Below, one piece after another: positions 9,807 through 16,672 of a stretch of 64,000 nucleotides of DNA (positions are counted from its first letter, which is position 1; the number at the start of each line of letters is the position of its first letter). A model generated the notes under the pieces. It had not been told where the DNA came from, searched no databases, and was given only the letters and a program-made list of their open reading frames with translations. The stretch comes from Haloechinothrix alba (lineage in GTDB: Bacteria; Actinomycetota; Actinomycetes; Mycobacteriales; Pseudonocardiaceae), in assembly GCF_900188115.1 (NCBI RefSeq), contig NZ_FZNW01000016.1, positions 58,157-122,156 of the forward strand, given 5' to 3'. Position numbers and translations under genes: made by a program.

Positions 9807-11384
9807 TCAGCTGATCCGCTCGTACGCGGGCAGCGTGAGGAAGTCCGGGAACTCGTCGGCGAGCGCGACCTGCTCGAACAGCTCCGCGGCAGGCTCGAGC
9901 AGGTTGGCGTCGATGACCTCGGACAGCTCGGCGCGGACCTCGCCGAGCACCTCCCTGACGAGATCGCTTGTGACCTTCTCCCCTGTGTCGAGCACGATGC
10001 CGCCGTGCACCCACTGCCAGACCTGCGAACGGGAGATCTCCGCGGTGGCCGCGTCCTCCATCAGGTTGTGGATCGCGGCGGCGCCGGTGCCGCCGAGCCA
10101 GGAAGCGATGTAGCGCAGGCCGACATCGATGGCACCACGCAGCCCGTCCCTGGTACGGCCACCCGGCGTGGAGGCGACTTCCAGCAGCTGCTCGGCGGTG
10201 ACGGAGACGTCCTCGCGGGTGCGGTCGAGCTGGTTCGGCTTGTCCCCGAGGACTTCGTCGAAGATCTCCCGGCACACCGGGACCAGATCGGGGTGGGCGA
10301 CCCACGAGCCGTCGAAGCCGTCGCCTGCCTCGCGGTTCTTGTCCTCGCGGACCTTCGCCAGCGCGCGCTCGGTCACCTCGGGGTCGCGACGGTTCGGGAT
10401 GAAGGCGGCCATGCCCCCGATGGCGAAGGCGCCACGCTTGTGGCAGGTGCGCACGAGCAACTCGGTGTAGGCACGCATGAACGGCGCCGTCATCGTCACG
10501 GCGTTGCGGTCCGGAAGGGTGAACTCCTCGCCGGACTCGCGGAAGTACTTGATCACGCTGAACAGGTAGTCCCAGCGCCCCGCGTTCAGCCCTGCCGCGT
10601 GGTCACGCAGCTCGTAGAGGATCTCCTCCATCTCGAAGGCCGCCGGGATCGTCTCGATGAGCACGGTCGCGCGCACCGTGCCGTGCGGGATACCGAGCTC
10701 GGCCTGCGCGTGGGTGAACACGTCGTTCCACAGCCGCGCTTCCAGGTGGCTTTCCAGCTTGGGCAGGTAGTAGAACGGCCCGGCACCCTGCTCGGCCAGG
10801 TACGCGGCGTTGTGGAAGAAGTGCAGGCCGAAGTCCACCAACGCCCCGATGGCCTGCTGCCCGTCGATGGTGATGTTGCGCTCCGGAAGGTGCCATCCCC
10901 GCGGACGCACGACAACGGTCGGGTGCTCGATGTCGGTGCGCACCGTGTAACTCTTCTCGGCCGTGTGCAGCTCCACCTGCTTACGCGCGGCGTCGTAGAG
11001 GTTGACCTGGCCGGAGACCACGTTGTCCCAGTGTGGGGTGTTGGCATCCTCGAGGTCGGCGAGCCAGACCTTGGCTCCGGAGTTGAGCGCGTTGATCGTC
11101 ATCTTGCGGTCCGTCGGGCCGGTGATCTCGACCCTGCGGTCGCGCAGCGCTTCGGGGGCCTCCGCGACCTGCCAGTCGCCCGAGCGCACGTCGGCCGTCT
11201 CGGGGAGGAAGTCCATCTTCCCGGTGCGCGCCGCTTCCTGGCGCCGCGTCTTGCGCGCCCGCAGCAGCTCGTCGCGCCTCGCCGCGAAGGCCTCGTGCAG
11301 GCTGCCGACGAAGGCCAGCGCCTCCGGCGTGAGGATCTCGTCGCCGCGCTCCACCGGACCGCCGACCACACGAACTTCAGACAT
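9807..11384 (-). CDS. aceB: malate synthase A
   Basis: 525 aa enzyme condensing glyoxylate with acetyl-CoA to malate. Family signatures: RRVEITGPTDRKMTINALNS (with the catalytic Arg region), KVWLADLEDANTPHWDNVVS, VRPRGWHLPERNI and GGMAAFIPNR, at normal length for the A isoform. Start ATG 11384 has GGAG 7 nt upstream; the in-frame extension to 11420 has no such site. It is divergent from an IclR regulator, and its promoter (-35 TTGTAG, 18 bp, -10 TATAGT) contains a palindrome. In this block it drains glyoxylate made from allantoate. Confidence 0.96.
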   Translation of the reverse strand: MSEVRVVGGPVERGDEILTPEALAFVGSLHEAFAARRDELLRARKTRRQEAARTGKMDFLPETADVRSGDWQVAEAPEALRDRRVEITGPTDRKMTINALNSGAKVWLADLEDANTPHWDNVVSGQVNLYDAARKQVELHTAEKSYTVRTDIEHPTVVVRPRGWHLPERNITIDGQQAIGALVDFGLHFFHNAAYLAEQGAGPFYYLPKLESHLEARLWNDVFTHAQAELGIPHGTVRATVLIETIPAAFEMEEILYELRDHAAGLNAGRWDYLFSVIKYFRESGEEFTLPDRNAVTMTAPFMRAYTELLVRTCHKRGAFAIGGMAAFIPNRRDPEVTERALAKVREDKNREAGDGFDGSWVAHPDLVPVCREIFDEVLGDKPNQLDRTREDVSVTAEQLLEVASTPGGRTRDGLRGAIDVGLRYIASWLGGTGAAAIHNLMEDAATAEISRSQVWQWVHGGIVLDTGEKVTSDLVREVLGEVRAELSEVIDANLLEPAAELFEQVALADEFPDFLTLPAYERIS

Positions 11385-11435
11385 GCAAACACTCCACCCT
11401 GAGTACGACACGGACTGCACTTATCTACTTGACGG

Positions 11436-11466
11436 ACTATAGTTTCTGCATTACGAAAACTACAAT
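11436..11466 (-). promoter_or_regulatory. aceB promoter with IclR/AllR-type operator in the spacer
   Basis: On the minus strand, -35 TTGTAG (11465-11460) and -10 TATAGT (11441-11436) are 18 bp apart. The spacer contains the inverted repeat TTTC-N8-GAAA (11443-11458) with flanking TAG/CTA extending the arms. On the plus strand TACAAT (11461-11466) can serve as -10 for the iclR gene. Occupation of the palindrome would block both divergent promoters. The same TTTC-N8-GAAA layout recurs at 37450 and, with one mismatch, at 39730 and 27540. Confidence 0.65.
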
Positions 11467-11516
11467 GCGGGTGTGGCGCGAGGCATGGATCCTACCGCGC
11501 CAAGAGAGGAGTGAGC

Positions 11517-12299
11517 GTGACTGAGCGCAAGCCCGGACCCGGTGGGGGCGTGCAGTCCTTGCAGCGGGCCTTCGAGCTACTGGAAGGGCTCGCGGACACC
11601 GGGGGCGAGGCGAGCCTGTCCGAGCTCGCCGCGACGACCGGGCTGCCGATGCCGACCATTCACCGGCTGATCCGTACCCTGCTCACCCTTGGCTATGTAC
11701 GCCAGAACTCCAACCGGCGCTACGCGCTGGGCTCCCGGTTGATCCGGCTTGGCGAAGGCGCCAGCAGGCAGTTCGGCACCTGGGCACGTCCGTACCTGGC
11801 GGAGCTGGTCGAGCAGGTCGGTGAGACCGCCAACCTCGCCGTGCTCGAACGCGACGAGGTCGTCTACGTCGCCCAGGTGCCCTCGACACACTCCATGCGG
11901 ATGTTCACCGAGGTCGGACGCAGGCTCCTGCCGCACGGAACGGGAGTCGGCAAGGCCATGCTCTCCCAGGTACCCCCGGAGGAGGTACGCGAGCTGCTGC
12001 ACCGCACCGGCATGCCCGCCTACACCCCGCACACCCACACCGAACCCGAGGAGCTCCTGGAGCACCTGCGCGGCATCGCAGCGCAGGGATTCGCGCTCGA
12101 CGAGAGCGAGCAGGAGCTCGGGGTACGCTGCATCGCCGTCCCGCTGGCCGACACGCCGGTGCCCGCCGCGGTGTCGGTCTCCGGCCCGGAGGGGCGCCTG
12201 ACCAAGGAAGCGGTCGACCACCTCGCTCCCCTGGTCCAGCGGACCGCCGCGCAGCTGTCCGCGCATCTGGCCGAGGCCGACCTCGAGTTCGGGGCCTGA
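11517..12299 (+). CDS. IclR-family regulator, AllR-like
   Basis: 260 aa. The N-terminal winged helix has LSELAATTGLPMPTIHRLIR and a wing GYVRQNSNRRYALG. The C-terminal IclR effector domain contains PYLAELVEQVGETANLAVLE, GVGKAMLSQVPPEE and GFALDESEQELGVRCIAVPL. Start GTG 11517 has GGAG 5 nt upstream; GTG 11511 would overlap that site. Divergence from malate synthase and its place among glyoxylate and allantoin genes suggest an AllR-type repressor responding to glyoxylate or allantoin. The ligand is inferred, not read. Confidence 0.85.
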   Translation: MTERKPGPGGGVQSLQRAFELLEGLADTGGEASLSELAATTGLPMPTIHRLIRTLLTLGYVRQNSNRRYALGSRLIRLGEGASRQFGTWARPYLAELVEQVGETANLAVLERDEVVYVAQVPSTHSMRMFTEVGRRLLPHGTGVGKAMLSQVPPEEVRELLHRTGMPAYTPHTHTEPEELLEHLRGIAAQGFALDESEQELGVRCIAVPLADTPVPAAVSVSGPEGRLTKEAVDHLAPLVQRTAAQLSAHLAEADLEFGA

Positions 12300-12766
12300 G
12301 CGCGCCGCGCCAGGTGAGGCTGCGGCGAGGCGCCGCTGAAGTAGCCCTGGGCGCTCACCGAAGTACCCTCCCACGGGGTCGGCAAGTACCGCATCACGCG
12401 CCCCGGCTCCCGTGCCTGCCAGCACGGCATCGACGTCGGGCGCCGCAGGATCTCGCTCGCCGGATAGCGACACACAACAGGGCAGGGCCACGGATGCCCC
12501 ACCCCGGCCGGCGACAGCCGCACGACCATTACACTCTCGCACAACTATGCATACAGTATTCTCTATACATATCGACCATCCAGGATGATACGCTTCGCGC
12601 GCGAAACCAGGGCATACCGGTCCGGGTTAGGGCAGAGACGAACATCACCCGCCGTAGCAATAGCAGTCACTGCGCACACCGGGATTGAGATTGTATGGTG
12701 TAGGCAGAAAACACGCGACATGAACGGTTGGCGGTTCACACGCGGCCGCGCGTTTCGGAGTACTAC
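12300..12766. other. intergenic region upstream of the GntR gene
   Basis: 467 bp. The first 220 bp are GC-rich with nothing recognisable. From about 12520 the sequence becomes AT-richer and holds the promoter/operator described separately, then a long leader of roughly 200 nt to the GntR ATG. A second AT-rich patch with TTGAGA (12685-12690) lies nearer the gene but lacks a clear -10. Confidence 0.5.
12529..12569 (+). promoter_or_regulatory. GntR promoter with ATACAGTAT operator
   Basis: -35 TTACAC (12529-12534), 17 bp, -10 TACAGT (12552-12557). The -10 lies inside the odd palindrome ATACAGTAT (12551-12559), and a second similar element, CTATACATAT, follows at 12563-12572. The 9-bp core recurs as ATACTGTAT before tupA and in a weaker form before mobA, so autoregulation by the downstream GntR protein is plausible. 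Confidence 0.5.
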
Positions 12767-13519
12767 ATGCAGCCGAACGAAATCTCGCAGCAGGCATCCG
12801 CGCATCGGATCGACCGTCCGATCCCGCTACGCGAGCGGGTTCGCCAGTCCATGCAGGAACTGATCATCTCGCGGCAGCTCGCACCGGGCCAGCATCTGGT
12901 GGAAAGCGAGCTCGCCGAGATGCTCGGGGTGTCACGTCAGCCGATCCGCGAGGCCCTGCAACTGCTGAACTCCGAAGGATGGGTCGAGCTGCACCCCGGC
13001 TACGGGGCGTTCGTGCACTCGCCGACCGTGACAGAGGTGGATGAGCTGCTCGCCGTACGCTCGGCACTCGAGTCCGAGTCCGCACGACTGGCCGCGGAGC
13101 GTGTCGACGCCGACGGCATCGCACATCTGCGCAAGCTCTGCGCGGACGGCCAGGCGGCCCTCGAACGCGACGACATCGACTCCATGGTCAACGCGAACGC
13201 CGAGATACACCGCTACATCACCGAACTCTCCGGCAACCGCGTTCTGCTGGACTTCGTCTCCCAGGTGGACAGGCGGGTGCGCTGGTACTACACGCCGATC
13301 GCACGCAGCCGCGGCCAGCACTCCTGGCAGGAGCACGCCAGGCTGGTCGATGCCCTCGAAGCGGTCGACGCGGATGCCGCTTCCCGGATCATGCGGGAGC
13401 ACACCGAGCACACCCGGCAGATCTACCTCGACGAGCACGCCGAGGACGGCGACCAGACCGAGCAGCCTGCCAAGCCGCGCACGCGCAGGCGCAGGACCGT
13501 GCGAACCTCAGCGTCCTAG
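12767..13519 (+). CDS. GntR-family regulator, FCD subfamily
   Basis: 250 aa. N-terminal winged helix: PLRERVRQSMQELIISRQLA, then ESELAEMLGVSRQPIREALQ and WVELHPGYGAFV. The all-helical FCD ligand domain follows, with the metal-ligand pattern seen as NAEIHRYITELSGN, ARLVDALEAVDA and MREHTEHTRQ. The tail is basic (TRRRRTVRT). Start ATG 12767 has GGAG 6 nt upstream. FCD regulators sense small carboxylates and often bind metals; here it leads the mobA-aor-fdhAB cluster and is the natural candidate to bind the ATACnGTAT elements. Confidence 0.88.
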   Translation: MQPNEISQQASAHRIDRPIPLRERVRQSMQELIISRQLAPGQHLVESELAEMLGVSRQPIREALQLLNSEGWVELHPGYGAFVHSPTVTEVDELLAVRSALESESARLAAERVDADGIAHLRKLCADGQAALERDDIDSMVNANAEIHRYITELSGNRVLLDFVSQVDRRVRWYYTPIARSRGQHSWQEHARLVDALEAVDADAASRIMREHTEHTRQIYLDEHAEDGDQTEQPAKPRTRRRRTVRTSAS

Positions 13520-13965
13520 TCGCAGGCCCCGGGTAAGGCTCCCCGGCCACCGGCCCGGCACGACGACGTGCCGCACGATCACGGGTACCCGCAACAGTGC
13601 AGTCGGATGCTCGCATACGGCGAGGCCTCAGAGGCCCCACTCGATCGCGCGCTCCGCTGCCGTTCGACGCAGGTCATCGGAACGGGAGCGCCGCTGCCCC
13701 TCGAGTGAGGCATCACCCGTCCACACCAACCGCCCCATCCAATCAAGATCAACTACACGGGCCCGCTCCTGGACCGCCGCCGCTCGCGCGTTCGACCTGC
13801 TGGCATACCGCAGACGACGGCCAGGGCGCGAGCCGTCCGTCCACCCGTGACCAGCGCCGAAGCTGGAGTAGCGTGCTGGCACGCGGGTACCGTAGGAACT
13901 GTGGTCGGAGCGTGCCGGACGGTGGTCAACGACCTACGGACACGTCGAACCCGAGGAGGCAGACA
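13520..13965. other. intergenic region between the GntR gene and mobA
   Basis: 446 bp, GC-rich, with no gene I can support and no clear terminator hairpin. A minus-strand open frame (13882-13628) has no ribosome site and no recognisable family; it could be noise or an eroded remnant. Confidence 0.5.
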
Positions 13966-13991
13966 TTGACATATCGTATACCGTCTACAGA
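13966..13991 (+). promoter_or_regulatory. mobA promoter/operator, possibly leaderless
   Basis: A sharp AT-rich patch directly before the mobA ATG (13992). TATACC (13977-13982) is a plausible -10, and an imperfect copy of the shared element (ATACCGTCT, 13978-13986) overlaps it. Transcription starting 7-10 nt after that -10 would begin at or next to the ATG, giving a leaderless mRNA; no Shine-Dalgarno can be placed. A TTGACA at 13966 is too close to serve as its -35. Confidence 0.45.
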
Positions 13992-14864
13992 ATGAATGGA
14001 GCCGCGGGGATCGTGCTCGCAGGCGGCCGCTCCTCCAGGATGGGGACATCCAAGGCGGCCCTCGAATGGCACGGTTCCACCTTACTACGGCAGGTCACAG
14101 GCGTACTCGATCGCGCGGTCACCGGACCGGTGATCGTTGTCCGCGCTCCGGAGCAAAAGCTCCCGGAACTCGACCCGAGGGTCGTCGTCCGGGACGACCC
14201 GGAGGAAGGCCACGGCCCGATGCAGGGGCTGGCCGTCGGGCTGGACACCGCGCACACGTACGCCGATACCGCCTTCGTGTGCTCGACCGACCTACCGTTC
14301 CTCCACACGGCCTTCGTACACGCCGTGCTGCGTGGCTTCCAGCTCGACCGGGAACAGGGAGAGGAGGCACCGATCGACGTGGTACTCCCGCTCGTGCACG
14401 GGTACCGGCAGCCGATGGCCGCCGGCTACCGCACCGGTCTGGCCCCTCTCGTGGCGCAACAGCTGCGCACCGGCAGGCACAAGCCCGCGCAGCTGTTCGA
14501 GGAGTGCCGGGTCCGCAGGCTCACCGACGAGGAGCTGCTGACCGACCCGCGCCTGGCCAGGGCCGACCCGGAGCTCGATTCCGTCGTCAACGTCAACACC
14601 CCCGAGGACTACGAACGCGCTCGTGCCCGGCCGGCTCCGGAGGTAACGGTGGAACGGTTCGGTGTGCTGGCCACACGCGGCGGCACTCGGGGCTCCGTGC
14701 GGGTTCGCGCGGCAACCCTCGCCGCGGCCGCCGAGCAGGTAGGCTTGGAACTGGACGGTCATATCGTGGCAGCTGTCAACGGCGACCAGATCCGCGATGA
14801 CGGTCAGTGCCCGCTGCTGGGCGGCGATACCGTCTCGTTCCTCTCTGCGGATGCGGGCGGGTGA
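13992..14864 (+). CDS. MobA-MoaD fusion (molybdenum/tungsten cofactor guanylyltransferase with sulfur-carrier domain)
   Basis: 290 aa, two domains. Residues 1-210 are MobA-like: GIVLAGGRSSRMGTSKAALE is the GTP/phosphate-binding signature, with VCSTDLPFLH as the DxP-type metal motif and NVNTPEDYERA near the end. Residues 218-290 look like a MoaD/ThiS beta-grasp domain, with VAAVNGDQIRDDGQCPLL and GGDTVSFLSADAGG, ending in a free Gly-Gly as sulfur carriers require. The protein could thus supply both dithiolene sulfur and the GMP half of the bis-MGD cofactor. It opens the mobA-aor-fdhAB operon, with aor starting 5 nt after its stop. Fusion in this order is unusual. Confidence 0.8.
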   Translation: MNGAAGIVLAGGRSSRMGTSKAALEWHGSTLLRQVTGVLDRAVTGPVIVVRAPEQKLPELDPRVVVRDDPEEGHGPMQGLAVGLDTAHTYADTAFVCSTDLPFLHTAFVHAVLRGFQLDREQGEEAPIDVVLPLVHGYRQPMAAGYRTGLAPLVAQQLRTGRHKPAQLFEECRVRRLTDEELLTDPRLARADPELDSVVNVNTPEDYERARARPAPEVTVERFGVLATRGGTRGSVRVRAATLAAAAEQVGLELDGHIVAAVNGDQIRDDGQCPLLGGDTVSFLSADAGG

Positions 14865-14869
14865 GCGTG

Positions 14870-16672
14870 ATGACGTCACCTCCAGGTGGATACTTCGGTC
14901 AGGCACTCCTCGTCGACGTTTCCGAGGGCGATGTCCGGCGCGTGCCGCTACCCGATGGGGTGCTGCGCGAGTATCTGGGCGGCGCGGGACTCGGTACCTG
15001 GCTCTCGACCGAGCTCGGACCGGCAGGCATCGACCCGCTGGATCCGGCTGCGCCGCTGTCGTTCGTCTTCTCCCCTCTCGTCGGTACCCCGCTGACCACC
15101 AGTGCGAAGTTCGCCGTCGTGGCCAAGTCACCGTTGACCGGCCTGCTCACCGACGCCCTTGCCTCCAGCCACTTCGCCATCTCGGGCAAGTTCACCGGCC
15201 ACGACGCGATCGTGATCACCGGACGTGCGGCCGGGCCCACGCACGTGTTGATCTCCGAGGAGGGGGTCGAGCTGGTCGATGCCACGCCGGAGCTGGGCTT
15301 GTCGGCGACCGCGGCCGAGGAAGCCGTGCGCGAGAAGTACGGGCGCAGGTGGCGCGCGGCCAGCATCGGTGTGGCGGGAGAGCGGCAGGTTCGCTACGCG
15401 ACCATGTCCCACGACGGCCGTCATGCCGGCCGCGGTGGCCTCGGGGCCGTCCTGGGGGCGAAGAACGTCAAGTGCGTCGCCGTGCAGGGCAGCAGGCGTT
15501 CGGAGCTCGCCGACCGTGCTGCCGTGCTCGCCGCAGCCAAGGACCTGCGCAACCGCTCGTTCGGCCCCGCCACCGCGAAGTACCGCGAGCTGGGCACGCT
15601 CTCCAACCTGCTGGCGTTCAACGCGATCAACACCTTGCCGACAAGGAACTTCCAGAGCTCGACCTTCGCCGAGGCTCCCGCGCTGTCTGCGGAGGACCTC
15701 GCGGAGAGCCGTTCGGTGGCCCGCTCGACGTGCGCATCGTGCAGCATCGGCTGCGAGCACATCTACGCGTCCAAGTCGGGGAAGAAGGCGCGGGTCGAGT
15801 ACGAGAACGTCTTCGCGCTCGGGCCGATGTGCGGAGTGTCCGATCCCGACCAGGTACTCGAGGCGAGCGCGCGCTGCGACGAGCTCGGTCTGGACACCAT
15901 CTCCGCGGGCGGGACCATCGCATGGGCGATGGAATGCGTCGATCGCGGCCTCCTGGACGTACCGTGGTTGCGCTTCGGCGACGGCGCCGCCCTGTTGCGC
16001 GTGCTGGACGAGATCGGCGAGCGGACCGGGATCGGGAAGCTGCTCGCCCAGGGCTCGCGGAGCGCCGCCGAGGTGGTCGGGCAGGGTTCGTCGGCGTTCG
16101 CGCCGCATGTGAAGGGCCTGGAGATGCCCGGGTACGAGCCCCGCACGATGCAGTCGATGGCACTGGGCCTCGCAGTCAACGCCCGCGGTGCCGACCACAA
16201 CCGTTCCGGCGCGTACGAGGCCGACCTCGCTGGCGGCCTCGACCGGGTGCACGGCACGGACGAGCACGTCCGTGCGGCCATCGAGACCGAGGACCGTGCC
16301 GCGGTCATGGACTCGTTGATCCTGTGCAAGTTCCTGCGCGGGGTGTTCACCGAACCGTTCGAGGAATGGGCGGGCCTGCTCGGCCCGATCACCGGATGGG
16401 ACATCACCGGGACCGAACTACGCGAGACCGCACAGCGCATCGTACTGGCCAAACGAGCCTTCAATCTCCGGGAAGGGTGGACTGCCGCGGATGACTGGCT
16501 TCCCGAGCGGTTTCTGGACGACTCGGTCGAACTGGATTCCGGACGGACCGCGACGCTGCCTGCCGAACGACTACGCGCCATGATCGATACCTACTACGCG
16601 GAGCGTGGACTCGACCAGCACGGTCGGCCACAACTCGTGCAGACGGATTCAGGAACGGAGCCGACACCATGA
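14870..16672 (+). CDS. aor: AOR-family aldehyde:ferredoxin oxidoreductase (probably tungsten enzyme)
   Basis: 600 aa. AOR enzymes oxidise aldehydes to acids with a tungsten bis-pterin and one 4Fe-4S cluster. Cluster ligands are visible as CASCSIGC (Cys288, 291, 295) and a distal Cys486 in SLILCKFLRG; the first three numbers coincide with those of Pyrococcus furiosus AOR. The pterin-contact motif DELGLDTISAGGTIAWAMEC and the N-terminal YLGGAGLGTWL, RGGLGAVLGAKNVKCVAV signatures are intact. Start is ATG 14870 (or GTG 14867). The stop overlaps the fdhA start (ATGA), which couples it to formate dehydrogenase. No dedicated ferredoxin gene is next to it, so electrons may pass to FdhB. Substrate unknown. 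Confidence 0.92.
   Translation: MTSPPGGYFGQALLVDVSEGDVRRVPLPDGVLREYLGGAGLGTWLSTELGPAGIDPLDPAAPLSFVFSPLVGTPLTTSAKFAVVAKSPLTGLLTDALASSHFAISGKFTGHDAIVITGRAAGPTHVLISEEGVELVDATPELGLSATAAEEAVREKYGRRWRAASIGVAGERQVRYATMSHDGRHAGRGGLGAVLGAKNVKCVAVQGSRRSELADRAAVLAAAKDLRNRSFGPATAKYRELGTLSNLLAFNAINTLPTRNFQSSTFAEAPALSAEDLAESRSVARSTCASCSIGCEHIYASKSGKKARVEYENVFALGPMCGVSDPDQVLEASARCDELGLDTISAGGTIAWAMECVDRGLLDVPWLRFGDGAALLRVLDEIGERTGIGKLLAQGSRSAAEVVGQGSSAFAPHVKGLEMPGYEPRTMQSMALGLAVNARGADHNRSGAYEADLAGGLDRVHGTDEHVRAAIETEDRAAVMDSLILCKFLRGVFTEPFEEWAGLLGPITGWDITGTELRETAQRIVLAKRAFNLREGWTAADDWLPERFLDDSVELDSGRTATLPAERLRAMIDTYYAERGLDQHGRPQLVQTDSGTEPTP

Noticed and set aside
13628..13882. 84-aa minus-strand frame between the GntR gene and mobA
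   Set aside because: No ribosome site, no recognisable family, codon composition not distinctive.
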